Assembly (NCBI GenBank): GCA_913058265.1
Contig: CAJXPQ010000008.1
Location: 1-64,000, forward strand
From: an uncultured Oligoflexia bacterium
GTDB taxonomy: Bacteria; Bdellovibrionota; Bacteriovoracia; Bacteriovoracales; Bacteriovoracaceae
Direction: 5' to 3'
Length of the DNA stretch: 64,000 bases
Positions 8,874 through 20,969 of this stretch are shown one piece after another. The position numbers and the translations under genes were made by a program. The notes under the pieces were generated by a model, which was given only the letters and a program-made list of their open reading frames with translations, had not been told where the DNA came from and did no database searches. The number at the start of each line of letters is the position of its first letter. The stretch's first letter is position 1.

Positions 8874-9823
8874 TATGTATTGTCCCTTAAAAATTTTTCA
8901 CACTTTTCAACAATTTTATTCTTTTCAAGAAGTGGATTGTAGCAAAATTTATCAAGCTTTTTAAACCAAGTTCTTTGAGACTTGGCCAATCTTCTCGTAT
9001 TTATAGATAATCGCTCTTTATAATCCTCAATACTTTCAAACTTATCATTTATATAGTCAATTGTTTCTTTATAGCCAATTGATTGAATAGGCTTCTCCAG
9101 GCCACTACTAATACTTTCAAGGAGGCTTTTGACTTCTTCAACCAGACCATTTGCCACCATTCTATGAGTTCTACTTAGAATATAATTGTAATGCTCTTCT
9201 TTTGGTATATCTAAGTGTATGTGCAGTATATCCCAATTATTTATAACTGTTGGTGATTTTTGTTTTTTTTCAGGCATTTGCTTTCTAGCATCAGAGAAGG
9301 GGGTCTTAGTAGTCCAAAAATGCTCAACGGCCCTTCTTATACGATAGTGATCATTTTCATGATATCTCTCAAAAGATGGAGTATCTATTTGTTTCAATAT
9401 TGCGATAAAGGGATCTATCCCTTCTTCTGCATACAAAGTATTTGAGCGCTCTGTGACTTCAGTCGGTGTGGTAATAGAATCATACATCCCTTCAGTTAAT
9501 GCTTGCAGATAAAAGCCACTTCCACCAGAGAGAATGACTACCTTCTCTCTTTGGTGACAATCTATTATAATTGGCGTCGCAAGCCTTGCAAATTCAGCAG
9601 CATTAATAGCATCCTTAATTGAGTGAGTATTCACCATATGGTGCTTTACTTGAGCTAGCTCAGCATCAGTAGGCTTGGCCGTTCCAATATTTAGTTCTTT
9701 GTAGAAGAGTAGTGAGTCAAAGTTAACAACTTCACCATTAAACTGCTTCGCAAGCTCTAGGCTTAAATCTGTTTTTCCTGTGGCGGTTGGACCTGAGATA
9801 ATAATAACTTTATTTTTTTTCAT
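8873..9823 (-). CDS. miaA: tRNA dimethylallyltransferase
   Basis: 316 residues, normal for MiaA, which adds a dimethylallyl group to A37 of tRNAs reading UNN codons. The P-loop GPTATGKTDLSLELA and the following VVNFDSLLFYKELNIGTAKP (DMAPP/tRNA binding) are clear; SGGSGFYLQALTEG and RRLAKSQRTWFK are further signatures. It overlaps mutL by 14 bases and ppsR by 1 base. A mutL-miaA order is common in bacteria. Confidence 0.96.
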   Translation of the reverse strand: MKKNKVIIISGPTATGKTDLSLELAKQFNGEVVNFDSLLFYKELNIGTAKPTDAELAQVKHHMVNTHSIKDAINAAEFARLATPIIIDCHQREKVVILSGGSGFYLQALTEGMYDSITTPTEVTERSNTLYAEEGIDPFIAILKQIDTPSFERYHENDHYRIRRAVEHFWTTKTPFSDARKQMPEKKQKSPTVINNWDILHIHLDIPKEEHYNYILSRTHRMVANGLVEEVKSLLESISSGLEKPIQSIGYKETIDYINDKFESIEDYKERLSINTRRLAKSQRTWFKKLDKFCYNPLLEKNKIVEKCEKFLRDNT

Positions 9824-11471
9824 AAATATTTCTTAAATGCTTTGCTGTTAATTTTAATAAAATATTTTCTGATATAAGTTCAGCAATACTAAACTTATCA
9901 ACGAGTTCATTTAGATTATAGCTGTGATCATCCCATAGTTTGAGTTCACTAAATGTAGGATTATTTGAATTCCTAAGAAGAGCTTCTACCACTTTAAGGT
10001 AGGGGAGCTTTTGAAATTTCTTAGGGAAAGATCTTACAACAAGAGTTCTTTCATCAATCAAATCAACTTCGAAGCCGTAGTCATTGATAATTGTGACGGA
10101 CTCTGAATCTAATGGAGTTAAAAGCTTTATTGGCCTACTGACGAGAAGGGGAATAGACTCTTCCTCTGATGACTTCTCTTTTAAAATCGCTTTGAGTTCA
10201 TACTGAAGCAATCTTTCCATATCTAGTAAATAAGGCACTTGAGCAATATTTAAAATGGAGATCTCTTCTATACTGAGAGCATGGTACTGATGATTACTGC
10301 TGATACCGTGTTCATTTTTGGTATGAATATTATGAAGGTAGTTATCAACTGTTGCATTATCTGTGAAGTTTATATGCTTGTAATCAATTTCTCGAACTTC
10401 ATTCGGATTCGAAGAGTCTGTGCTAAGTAGCTGTTGATTTTCATTTGTTCCACGTTCACTATCGTTTGATTTTGAAATATAGTTCTTAATTGCTCCAGAA
10501 ACTAAGGAGAAGACTTGTGCTGGTTTAAACAACTTAACAACTGTTTTATTAGGATGAATATTTACATCTATTTCATCTGCAGGAATGTTAATATAAGCTG
10601 TATAATGTCCTGTCTCACCTTCAGGCCAAATATGGGAGGCCGAATTAAGAATAATTCTATGAATTTGAATGTCTTGAATAAGCCTATCATTTATAAATAT
10701 ATAATGTGACTTGTGGGCATTTCCTCTGGTGGATTCATGGGTTAAATAAATTTTAAAATCAATGCCATCGTATGAGTTTTCAACATGAATGAAGTTGATT
10801 TTTTTGTCTCTAAAAAGAGTATCTTTAATTCTCTCAGATAATTCAGTTCGTGTAGGGTAGAAGTCTTTGTCCGAATAATCCCATTTAATTGAAAATGCTA
10901 CTTCAGAGTGGGTTAAGAGAAAGGCATTGATTATTTTTTTAAGTTGGTTCTTTTCAGATGTCTTTGATTGAATGAATTTCATTCTAACTGGTGTGTTAAA
11001 GAATAAATCTTTTATGTAGAATGATGTTCCTGTTTTGTTATTAGAGACTTTCTCCGTTTGATGAGACTTAGTCTCTCCACCCTCAATAAGTATGTTTCCA
11101 ATTGTTTGTGATGTTTTACTTTTGCAAGTAATCTTTGAAATACTAGCTATACTTGCTAATGCCTCTCCTCTAAAACCATAAGAGTGAAGTCTATAGATAT
11201 CTTCAAAACGAGAGATCTTACTAGTTGCATGCCGACAAAAAGCGAGTGGTAGGTCTTCACTGTTAATACCAATACCGTTGTCTTGAAGGTGTATGAGCTC
11301 TAGACCATTATCCATAATATGAATGGTAATTTCTGTCGACTTAGCATCAATTGAATTTTCTAATATTTCTTTTAGTAGTGTCGAGGGGCGCTCTATAACC
11401 TCACCGGCTTTTATTTGGTCAATAATGTGTTCGGGCAATAACTGTATTTTTGATTGTTTCTCTGTAGCCAT
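9810..11471 (-). CDS. mutL: DNA mismatch repair protein MutL
   Basis: 553 residues. The N-terminal GHKL ATPase is intact: IKAGEVIERP, ENSIDAKST (ATP-binding helix), DNGIGI, and the YGFRGEALASI lid. The transducer domain follows (to about residue 330), then an Asn/Ser-rich linker and a C-terminal dimerisation domain. I do not see the endonuclease motif DQHAxxExxxxE: the matching region reads LLDMERLLQYELKAI. That suggests a non-nicking MutL as in E. coli, but alignment would be needed to be sure. It overlaps the FHA-GGDEF stop by one base and miaA by 14 bases. Confidence 0.95.
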   Translation of the reverse strand: MATEKQSKIQLLPEHIIDQIKAGEVIERPSTLLKEILENSIDAKSTEITIHIMDNGLELIHLQDNGIGINSEDLPLAFCRHATSKISRFEDIYRLHSYGFRGEALASIASISKITCKSKTSQTIGNILIEGGETKSHQTEKVSNNKTGTSFYIKDLFFNTPVRMKFIQSKTSEKNQLKKIINAFLLTHSEVAFSIKWDYSDKDFYPTRTELSERIKDTLFRDKKINFIHVENSYDGIDFKIYLTHESTRGNAHKSHYIFINDRLIQDIQIHRIILNSASHIWPEGETGHYTAYINIPADEIDVNIHPNKTVVKLFKPAQVFSLVSGAIKNYISKSNDSERGTNENQQLLSTDSSNPNEVREIDYKHINFTDNATVDNYLHNIHTKNEHGISSNHQYHALSIEEISILNIAQVPYLLDMERLLQYELKAILKEKSSEEESIPLLVSRPIKLLTPLDSESVTIINDYGFEVDLIDERTLVVRSFPKKFQKLPYLKVVEALLRNSNNPTFSELKLWDDHSYNLNELVDKFSIAELISENILLKLTAKHLRNIYEKK

Positions 11472-12379
11472 TAAGCCCTGTAGAAATTTACTTGATTTCT
11501 ACCACCCTCTTTGGATTTGTATACAGCAGAGTCAGCACGCTTGAATAGGTCTGTTCCGGTATTTACACCCTGGCGGTAATCAGCAACACCGATTGACGCT
11601 AAAACTGGAAGGCGCTTATCTTCGTAAACAAAGTGATGATCTTCAACAAGTCGCCTTAATCTTTCCGCGATTTCAAAAGCTTGCTTTAGATTAGTTTTTG
11701 GTAGTAATACAACAAATTCTTCTCCACCATAACGTGCAAAAGTATCACCGGATCGAATCCCATTATCTCTTAAAAGCTTGGCCATTTCTTTTAGAACGTA
11801 ATCACCAGCGTCATGTCCGTAATTATCGTTTAAGTGTTTAAAGTGATCTAGATCAAATATGATTAATGATAAAGGTGCACCTGTTACTTTCGATTTTTTA
11901 ACTTCTAAATCAAGCATATTATTAAAGTACATTTTATTATAACATTGTGTAAGGCCATCAGTATTGGCTTCTTGGTGGAGTTTATCATAAGTAAGTCTTT
12001 CAGTATCTCCAACTGGTAGATACTTAAGAGCAATGCTGCCTATCTTAACCATGTCTCCTTTTTGGAGTTCAGGTGATCCTTCAATTTTTTGATTATTTAA
12101 AAAGGTTCCGTTGGAAGATCCCATATCTTGGACATTTGAAGTATCACCATTCACAACAACTTTAAAATGCTGTCTTGAGATACCTTGAAAATCGAGAGGA
12201 ATTGTACAGTCGGCATTTCTTCCAACTATATTGTCACCATCGAGGAGATCAAAGAGAGTTCCGTTTAGGTCACCACCAACTACAAGAAAACATGCTGGCT
12301 TTGACTCAGCTTCTTTATCTGCCGCAGCTAGCGCCGCTTTGATATCTGTAATCACTAATGTTGCATTATCATCACTCAT
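11471..12379 (-). CDS. FHA domain - GGDEF diguanylate cyclase (DgcB-like)
   Basis: 302 residues. An FHA phosphopeptide-binding domain (about 25-120) contains NIVGRNADC, GISRQHF and GSSNGTFLNN. A GGDEF domain (about 135-300) has the active signature GGEEF and an RxxD inhibitory I-site (RSGD) placed five residues before it, so it should make c-di-GMP and be product-inhibited. The architecture matches Bdellovibrio DgcB, reported as needed for predation. The first 25 residues may be the phosphorylatable tail; that is inference. A good promoter lies just upstream. It is the first gene of the block leading into mutL, sharing one base with it. Confidence 0.93.
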   Translation of the reverse strand: MSDDNATLVITDIKAALAAADKEAESKPACFLVVGGDLNGTLFDLLDGDNIVGRNADCTIPLDFQGISRQHFKVVVNGDTSNVQDMGSSNGTFLNNQKIEGSPELQKGDMVKIGSIALKYLPVGDTERLTYDKLHQEANTDGLTQCYNKMYFNNMLDLEVKKSKVTGAPLSLIIFDLDHFKHLNDNYGHDAGDYVLKEMAKLLRDNGIRSGDTFARYGGEEFVVLLPKTNLKQAFEIAERLRRLVEDHHFVYEDKRLPVLASIGVADYRQGVNTGTDLFKRADSAVYKSKEGGRNQVNFYRA

Positions 12380-12411
12380 TTAAATCACTCCACGATAAAA
12401 AGAACTTTTGT

Positions 12412-12440
12412 ATCATAAACAAGAATCTATATAATTCCAA
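12412..12440 (-). promoter_or_regulatory. Putative sigma-70 promoter for the FHA-GGDEF/mutL operon
   Basis: On the minus strand TTGGAA (12435-12440) and TATGAT (12412-12417) are separated by 17 bases. This places a start site about 25 bases ahead of the ATG at 12379. The match is by eye only. Confidence 0.5.
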
Positions 12441-12454
12441 TATGCTATATGCCA

Positions 12455-13747
12455 TTAATCGGCTGATTTAGTGTTAGAGTTTAGGTATTGGTAAGCATAT
12501 TTTTTACCAAGTTCAACTCCAGGTTGATCAAAAGGATCAACTAAGAGGTATTCTCCCATGAGCACTGTGAGTGATTCAAAAAATAAGACTAAAGATGAGA
12601 GAGTTTTCTCGTCAAGTTTCTCTATACTCATTGATATAACGTTGCGTTTATTTTCCTTTAGCGCCGTTAGACTACCTTGAAATTCCGCTTCAAGCAGAGT
12701 GTTCATATCATGGGGGGCAAGTTGTTTTGCACTATTAATGTCTAGGTCTGAATCTAGAGAGTAGTTATGCTTTCTATTCTTAATATTAAGCATAAACATG
12801 AGCTTGTTGTTAGGTCCTTCCATGAATAATTGCATTTGTGAATGCTGGTCAGTTGCTCCGTATGCAGGAACTGGAGTAAAGCCTACATGCTCTTTTTTCT
12901 CGTGAGAGTATTTACCTAAGCTTTCGGCCCATAACTGAACAAACCACGATGAGAAGTCTTTCAGTTTTGATGAGTACGGCATCAGTACTGTTTCGTTTAC
13001 TTTTTCAGGTGTCTCATTTAACAGGTATGCAAGGTGAGCGGCGGACTGAAGCATAGGATTTTTTGTGATATTTTTATCAAGTAGTGTCGACTTAAAGTCG
13101 TTAGATCCAGAGAAGAGCGCATCAATATCAATTCCAAAAAATATAGCTGGCAATAGACCTACATGTGTTAAGACAGAAAAACGACCTCCAACATCGTCAG
13201 GGACAATTAAAGAGAGATATTTATTTTTATCAACATGCTCTCTTAGTTGCCCATTCTTTTCATCAGTACAGAATACAAAGTATTTTCCATATTCTTCCTC
13301 TGCAATTCCTTGCGCTTTTAGTAAGTTTCTAATGATAGAGTAACAAGCAATAGTCTCTGCGGTTCCACCTGATTTTGAAACGACGTAGAAAATTGATTCA
13401 TTGAGGTCCACTTTACTTAGTTCATCGTGAATATAGTCTGAGTCTGTATTGTCTAAGAGTGTGAAGGATTTATTCCAATTTGATCTCAAAGCAGAAACAA
13501 GCATTTGGGGACCTAAGGCACTCCCGCCAATTCCGACTTGAACAAAGTGCTTCTTATCTTTGATCTTACTGTAAATTTCCTTGGTACTTTGGAGGTAATC
13601 CTTTCTATCAGTTAAGTGAAAAAAACCGAACTTAGGGTTGTTAATAATTTCTTCAAATTTAGTGAGCATAGTGCTCAAAAATGCATCACTAAATGATGAA
13701 TGATTTGTATTAGCGTTAGTTGAAAAATTAAATTCTATCGGGGACAT
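12455..13747 (-). CDS. pgi: Glucose-6-phosphate isomerase
   Basis: 430 residues, close to the shorter bacterial Pgi class. It interconverts glucose-6-phosphate and fructose-6-phosphate. The SIS-type sugar-phosphate site is visible as VGIGGSALGPQML and VVSKSGGTAETI, followed by FGIDIDALFSG, TDQHSQMQLFMEGP and the C-terminal DQPGVELGKKYAY with the catalytic lysine region. It starts 2 bases after the stop of the acyl-CoA dehydrogenase gene, so it is probably co-transcribed with it, an unusual pairing of glycolysis with fatty-acid oxidation. Confidence 0.96.
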   Translation of the reverse strand: MSPIEFNFSTNANTNHSSFSDAFLSTMLTKFEEIINNPKFGFFHLTDRKDYLQSTKEIYSKIKDKKHFVQVGIGGSALGPQMLVSALRSNWNKSFTLLDNTDSDYIHDELSKVDLNESIFYVVSKSGGTAETIACYSIIRNLLKAQGIAEEEYGKYFVFCTDEKNGQLREHVDKNKYLSLIVPDDVGGRFSVLTHVGLLPAIFFGIDIDALFSGSNDFKSTLLDKNITKNPMLQSAAHLAYLLNETPEKVNETVLMPYSSKLKDFSSWFVQLWAESLGKYSHEKKEHVGFTPVPAYGATDQHSQMQLFMEGPNNKLMFMLNIKNRKHNYSLDSDLDINSAKQLAPHDMNTLLEAEFQGSLTALKENKRNVISMSIEKLDEKTLSSLVLFFESLTVLMGEYLLVDPFDQPGVELGKKYAYQYLNSNTKSAD

Positions 13748-13749
13748 GA

Positions 13750-14883
13750 CTACCTTGTGTATTCTTTCTTAAGCTCTCTAGCGATAACAACTTTTTGGAC
13801 TTGATTAGTCCCTTCTACGATTTGAAGGACTTTAGCATCACGCATATATCGTTCTACTGGATACTCTTTAGTATAACCAACTCCACCATGAATTTGGACA
13901 GCGTCAGTAGTGACTTTCATTGCAGTATCTGTTGCTTTCATCTTTGCCATAGATGAGAGCTTTGTATCAATTTTATCATTATCAAAGTTCTCAGCAGCTC
14001 TTTCTACTAGTAATCTTGAAGCAACAATCTCACAGCTCATATCGGCCATCATCCATTGGAGCCCTTGGAAATCAAAAATTGGCTGGTTAAACTGCTGTCT
14101 TTCAAGTGAGTACTTTACAGCTTCATCTAGCGCTCTTTGAGAGAGTCCAACAGCAATGGCGCCAATGGTAATTCTTCCTCTATCAAGAGCACTCATAGCA
14201 ATCTTAAATCCTTCACCTTCTGAAGCCAATAAATTTTCTTCAGGAACGAAGCAGTTATCAAAAACAACTTCTCTAGTATGAGATGCTCTCCAGCCCATTT
14301 TTTGCTCTTGTTTGCCATAGCTAAAGCCTTTCATTCCATCTCTAACAATGAAGGATGAGACTCCCTTTGCTCCAGCGCCGCCTGTTCTGGCCATGACGAT
14401 ATAAGTTTTGGCATATCCAGCAGAAGTGATCCACATCTTAGAACCATTTAAATTATATCCACCTTTAACTTTCTTCGCAGTGGTCTTTAAGGCCGCCGCA
14501 TCTGAACCAGAGTGAGATTCAGAGAGACAAAATGATCCTATTTCTTCTCCACTCGCAAGGGCAGGAAGATAATCTTGTTTTTGTTTTTCTGTACCAAATT
14601 TTTGTAAAATAGATTGAACCATACTTGAAACTGAGACTGTTACAGAATATGAGACTGATGATTTGGCAATCTCTTCAAGAACAACACAGAAGTCTTGATA
14701 GCCAAGTGACATCCCTCCATACTTCTCATCTGTAGTTACACCCGTTAGTCCCAAGGCACCCATTTCTTGAAAAATATCCATGCGAAAGTGCTCATTTGCA
14801 TCATCATGTTCCATGTGAGGTTCAATCTTAGCAAGTCGAAATTTTTCAATGGTATTTTGGAGTTCTATTTGTAGTTCGTTCAT
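13750..14883 (-). CDS. Acyl-CoA dehydrogenase (short/branched-chain type)
   Basis: 377 residues from ATG 14883; an upstream ATG at 14925 would prepend 14 atypical residues, and neither start has a strong ribosome site. This FAD enzyme makes the trans-2 double bond in acyl-CoA. CLSESHSGSDAAALKT and MWITSAGYA are FAD/substrate motifs, QIHGGVGYTKEYPVERYMRD is the family signature, and the catalytic base is the Glu in IVEGTNQVQ, the usual position of the short/medium-chain enzymes. A 36-bp palindrome sits in its upstream region, facing fadB. pgi follows 2 bases downstream. Confidence 0.93.
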   Translation of the reverse strand: MNELQIELQNTIEKFRLAKIEPHMEHDDANEHFRMDIFQEMGALGLTGVTTDEKYGGMSLGYQDFCVVLEEIAKSSVSYSVTVSVSSMVQSILQKFGTEKQKQDYLPALASGEEIGSFCLSESHSGSDAAALKTTAKKVKGGYNLNGSKMWITSAGYAKTYIVMARTGGAGAKGVSSFIVRDGMKGFSYGKQEQKMGWRASHTREVVFDNCFVPEENLLASEGEGFKIAMSALDRGRITIGAIAVGLSQRALDEAVKYSLERQQFNQPIFDFQGLQWMMADMSCEIVASRLLVERAAENFDNDKIDTKLSSMAKMKATDTAMKVTTDAVQIHGGVGYTKEYPVERYMRDAKVLQIVEGTNQVQKVVIARELKKEYTR

Positions 14884-14929
14884 AGTGAAATTTATATCAT
14901 ATTTACTTAAAAGTGCCAGGACCATTTGC

Positions 14930-14965
14930 GTACTTACGGTGCGTTAAATGACGCGCCGTAGGTAC
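14930..14965. promoter_or_regulatory. 36-bp palindrome between acyl-CoA dehydrogenase and fadB, candidate operator
   Basis: Arms GTACTTACGGTGCG (14930-14943) and CGCGCCGTAGGTAC (14952-14965) are inverted repeats with two differences, and the 8-base centre is nearly self-complementary too. Every mismatch is a G:T pairing. It is locally GC-rich against an AT-rich background. Its position between divergent beta-oxidation genes suggests a binding site for a dimeric repressor of FadR or TetR type. No regulator gene lies in the window. Confidence 0.65.
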
Positions 14966-15018
14966 CAAAAACCACCTTGCACCCTTAGAATAAGCCGAAC
15001 TAAATTTAAGGAGAGTTT

Positions 15019-18335
<3,317 letters not shown>

Positions 18336-18342
18336 AGAATAA

Positions 18343-18382
18343 GTCATAAAAAAGCCCGATTTTTTATGACCGGGCATTTTTT
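18343..18382. terminator. Bidirectional intrinsic terminator after fadA
   Basis: GCCCG (18354-18358) pairs with CGGGC (18371-18375), followed by a T run on the plus strand. On the minus strand the same stem is followed by six Ts, so it also serves the gene ending at 18381. An alternative 11-bp hairpin, GTCATAAAAAA (18343-18353) with TTTTTTATGAC (18360-18370), overlaps the first and cannot form at the same time. Confidence 0.8.
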
Positions 18383-18707
18383 AATATAATTTATTGGGAG
18401 CGTCTGCTCTTCCTTTGTAGTCAATTGCAACACCACATTTATATTTGTCAGTCATTTTAGAATCTACGTAATCGACTTTAGAACATTTAATATCTTTTCC
18501 AATTTTTATATAAGTTCTAAAGGAAAAAGATCCACCTGACATCGATAGACCTGAGCTTGGCCTGTAGGTAATTTTGTCATAAACAGCTTTTGCAGCTTCA
18601 CCTGTAAATTCAACTAATACATCGTCTCTTTCATTTGAAACTTCTACCTCAGAGGCAAAAGATGTCATTGATGCAAGTATTGTTAGTCCAATTAATAATT
18701 TTCTCAT
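18381..18707 (-). CDS. Small secreted protein, unknown function
   Basis: 108 residues with a Sec signal peptide, MRKLLIGLTILASMTSFAS, and likely cleavage after SFA. The mature part has two cysteines (KCSKVDY and YKCGVAI) that could form a disulfide. No family recognised. A terminator shared with fadA lies at its end. Confidence 0.72.
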   Translation of the reverse strand: MRKLLIGLTILASMTSFASEVEVSNERDDVLVEFTGEAAKAVYDKITYRPSSGLSMSGGSFSFRTYIKIGKDIKCSKVDYVDSKMTDKYKCGVAIDYKGRADAPNKLY

Positions 18708-18758
18708 TATCTTTCCTTTTTTATATCTTAAAGAGTCGAATCGAATCGAATCTTTAAA

Positions 18759-19202
18759 TTAGAATCTTTGTAATTGTACTTGTCCAATAATCGACTGTGG
18801 ACATTGGCCATTGCTAGTATTATTAAATCCTGTCATTTGTATTTGGTACTGAATATAACTCATTGCTTGTTGAACTGCAGTTGATACTGAGCTGGCATAG
18901 TATCTCTTTCCATTTAGCTTTACATTGTCTTTACCCTGGATATCATCTACGTAAGCTTGTAAAAGTTCCATTCTTCTGAAATCTGTTGCTTTTGATTCTT
19001 GCGCACAGTTGATATTCAAAACATCTATGGCATATCCTGTATAACTTGATCCACCAGCGTCTTGTTGTACCTCAAAAGTAATCCCTTGAGCTTTTAGCTT
19101 ATCTGTTAAAGAATCACTGTCACTACCTTCATCTTCTTTTCCACATGCAGATAGTATAAATACCATTCCGAATAATAGCCCTAAAACCTTTAGATTTTTC
19201 AT
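18759..19202 (-). CDS. Small hypothetical lipoprotein
   Basis: 147 residues. The signal MKNLKVLGLLFGMVFILSAC has lipobox LSAC, followed by an acidic GKEDEGSDSDS linker that is typical of an outer-membrane-sorted lipoprotein. The rest is unrecognised, with two further cysteines (INCAQES and GQCPQS). It is 51 bases upstream of the small secreted protein on the same strand, possibly co-transcribed with it. Confidence 0.75.
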   Translation of the reverse strand: MKNLKVLGLLFGMVFILSACGKEDEGSDSDSLTDKLKAQGITFEVQQDAGGSSYTGYAIDVLNINCAQESKATDFRRMELLQAYVDDIQGKDNVKLNGKRYYASSVSTAVQQAMSYIQYQIQMTGFNNTSNGQCPQSIIGQVQLQRF

Positions 19203-19363
19203 TTTCTCTCCCGTCGTAAATTAAAATAACTTACCCACTTAGAGGCAAGTAGTGTGCCAAGAATTAGGTTTATAAAATCGAGAATATACCTTAAAGGTGT
19301 TTATTATTTAGACAGTATGTATAAAAAATCATCAATATTTCTATATTATGTTATGTTTATATT

Positions 19364-19645
19364 ATGAATATTGAAAAACGACCTTTAAAAAAACACCTAT
19401 TTATATGTACTAATACAAGAGAATTTAAGGACTCTTGTGGGCCAAAGGATTCCCTGAGCATTATTCAATCTATAAAGGATAGACTTAGAGAAGAAGGTTT
19501 GTGGGATGAATACAGGGTGACCTCGTCAGGTTGTCTCGGTCCATGTGCTAGAGGTATTTCAGCTATAATCTTTCCCGAAAATTTGATGATTACTGAGATA
19601 GGGCCTAATGATACAGAAAAGTTATATCAATTATTAATCACTTGA
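19364..19645 (+). CDS. Thioredoxin-like [2Fe-2S] ferredoxin
   Basis: 93 residues. Four cysteines at 15, 25, 57 and 61 fit the CX(9-12)C...CX3C pattern of thioredoxin-fold [2Fe-2S] proteins, with the conserved SGCLGPCARG loop. It probably serves as a small electron carrier; the partner is unknown. No ribosome-binding sequence is visible before the ATG and an AT-rich TATATTATG box lies just upstream, so a very short or absent leader is possible. It converges on the isovaleryl-CoA-dehydrogenase-type gene. Confidence 0.85.
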   Translation: MNIEKRPLKKHLFICTNTREFKDSCGPKDSLSIIQSIKDRLREEGLWDEYRVTSSGCLGPCARGISAIIFPENLMITEIGPNDTEKLYQLLIT

Positions 19646-19691
19646 TGAGATTGGTTTTTTTTAATATTATTCAGTTTAGACATATTTAACC

Positions 19692-20840
19692 TTACTGTTG
19701 AGCTGCTTCTTTTATTAAGTTCTTGGCAATGATGAGAATCATGACTTCGTTTGTTCCTGCACCGATCTCATTTAGTTTATTATCTCTCATCATTCTTTCA
19801 AGAGGGAACTCTCTTGAGTAACCATATCCACCATGTATTTGAATCGCATCAAGAGCAATCTTTGTAGCCATTTTTGGAAGTTGTAGTTTTACCATTGCAG
19901 CGGCCGTATTAGAAACTTTACCAGCATCCCATTCTCTACAGATATTATACAGAAAATGTCTCATCATTTCAGTCTCAGAGGCCATCTCCGCAACCATTTT
20001 TTGAATCATCTGAAAGTTACCAAGTGTTTTACCGAATTGCTCTCTTTCATTTACATATTTTAAACATTGATCGACACAAGCCTGGGCGATTCCTAATGAA
20101 ATACCAGCAATTGTAAGTCTTTCTATTTCAAGATTTCTCATCATATGTGATACGGAATCACCCTCAGCTCCAACTCGGTTTTCTTTTGGTACTTTTGCAT
20201 TTTCAAAGCTTAGTTCTCCAGTTGGACTCGAGCGCATACCCATTTTATGAATTTCTTTAGATACAGAATAACCTTCGGTTGCTTTGGTATCAATAATGAA
20301 TGTCGTTAGATCATTTCTTTTCTCACCAGTTCTAGTATAAAGGTAAACGACATCTGCATACTGAGCATTTGTAATCCACATCTTATTACCATTTATTATG
20401 TAATCATCACCAGAGGCCACCGCTTTACACTTCATCCCAACAGCATCAGATCCATAACCAGGCTCACTCATACCCATAGCGCCAATATGTTCACCAGAAA
20501 TTAATTTTGGAAGGTACTTAGCTTTTTGTTCGTCAGAGGCATTGGTAGCGATATTATTTACACATAACATGGAATGGGCCAAGTATGAGAGAGTAGATCC
20601 AGCACAAACCTTACCAAATTCTTCCATTACAATTGTTGCTGCTGTAGCTCCGAGGCCAGCACCGCCATGATCTGGATCTGCAGTGATACCAAGGATACCG
20701 AGCTCTCCCATCTTTTTAAAAGCATCTATATTGAAGGTTTCCTCAGAGTCATGCTTTTCTGCGTGAGGTGCAAGTTCCTTGTTTGCAAAGTCTCTAGTAA
20801 CTTCTTGGAGAGCTCTTTCTTCTTCTGTAAAATACCACAT
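19692..20840 (-). CDS. Acyl-CoA dehydrogenase, isovaleryl-CoA dehydrogenase type
   Basis: 382 residues. The family signatures MGMSEPGYGSDAVGMKC, KMWITNAQYADV and QIHGGYGYSREFPLERMMRD are clear. The usual C-terminal catalytic Glu is replaced by Ala (IGAGTNEVM), while helix G carries a Glu in RNLEIERLTIAG. This alternative base position is the hallmark of isovaleryl-CoA and long-chain dehydrogenases, so leucine catabolism is the best guess. The other leucine-pathway genes (carboxylase, hydratase, lyase) are not in the window. Confidence 0.9.
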   Translation of the reverse strand: MWYFTEEERALQEVTRDFANKELAPHAEKHDSEETFNIDAFKKMGELGILGITADPDHGGAGLGATAATIVMEEFGKVCAGSTLSYLAHSMLCVNNIATNASDEQKAKYLPKLISGEHIGAMGMSEPGYGSDAVGMKCKAVASGDDYIINGNKMWITNAQYADVVYLYTRTGEKRNDLTTFIIDTKATEGYSVSKEIHKMGMRSSPTGELSFENAKVPKENRVGAEGDSVSHMMRNLEIERLTIAGISLGIAQACVDQCLKYVNEREQFGKTLGNFQMIQKMVAEMASETEMMRHFLYNICREWDAGKVSNTAAAMVKLQLPKMATKIALDAIQIHGGYGYSREFPLERMMRDNKLNEIGAGTNEVMILIIAKNLIKEAAQQ

Positions 20841-20969
20841 TTAAATTTTCCTTTATGACGATGTGTGGACGATATATATCTTAAAATTCACAATTGTTCA
20901 AATCTGTGCGATGCACAAGCATTAAACATCTGGAAACACTGTGATTTATTTCCTAGAATATAGAAACAA

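Noticed and set aside
14930-14965. Palindrome as an intrinsic terminator
   Set aside because: No T run follows on either strand and it lies between divergent promoters, not gene ends.
20905-20917. TGTGCGATGCACA inverted repeat between divergent genes
   Set aside because: Only 5-bp arms in an AT-rich gap; could be chance, so not listed as an operator.
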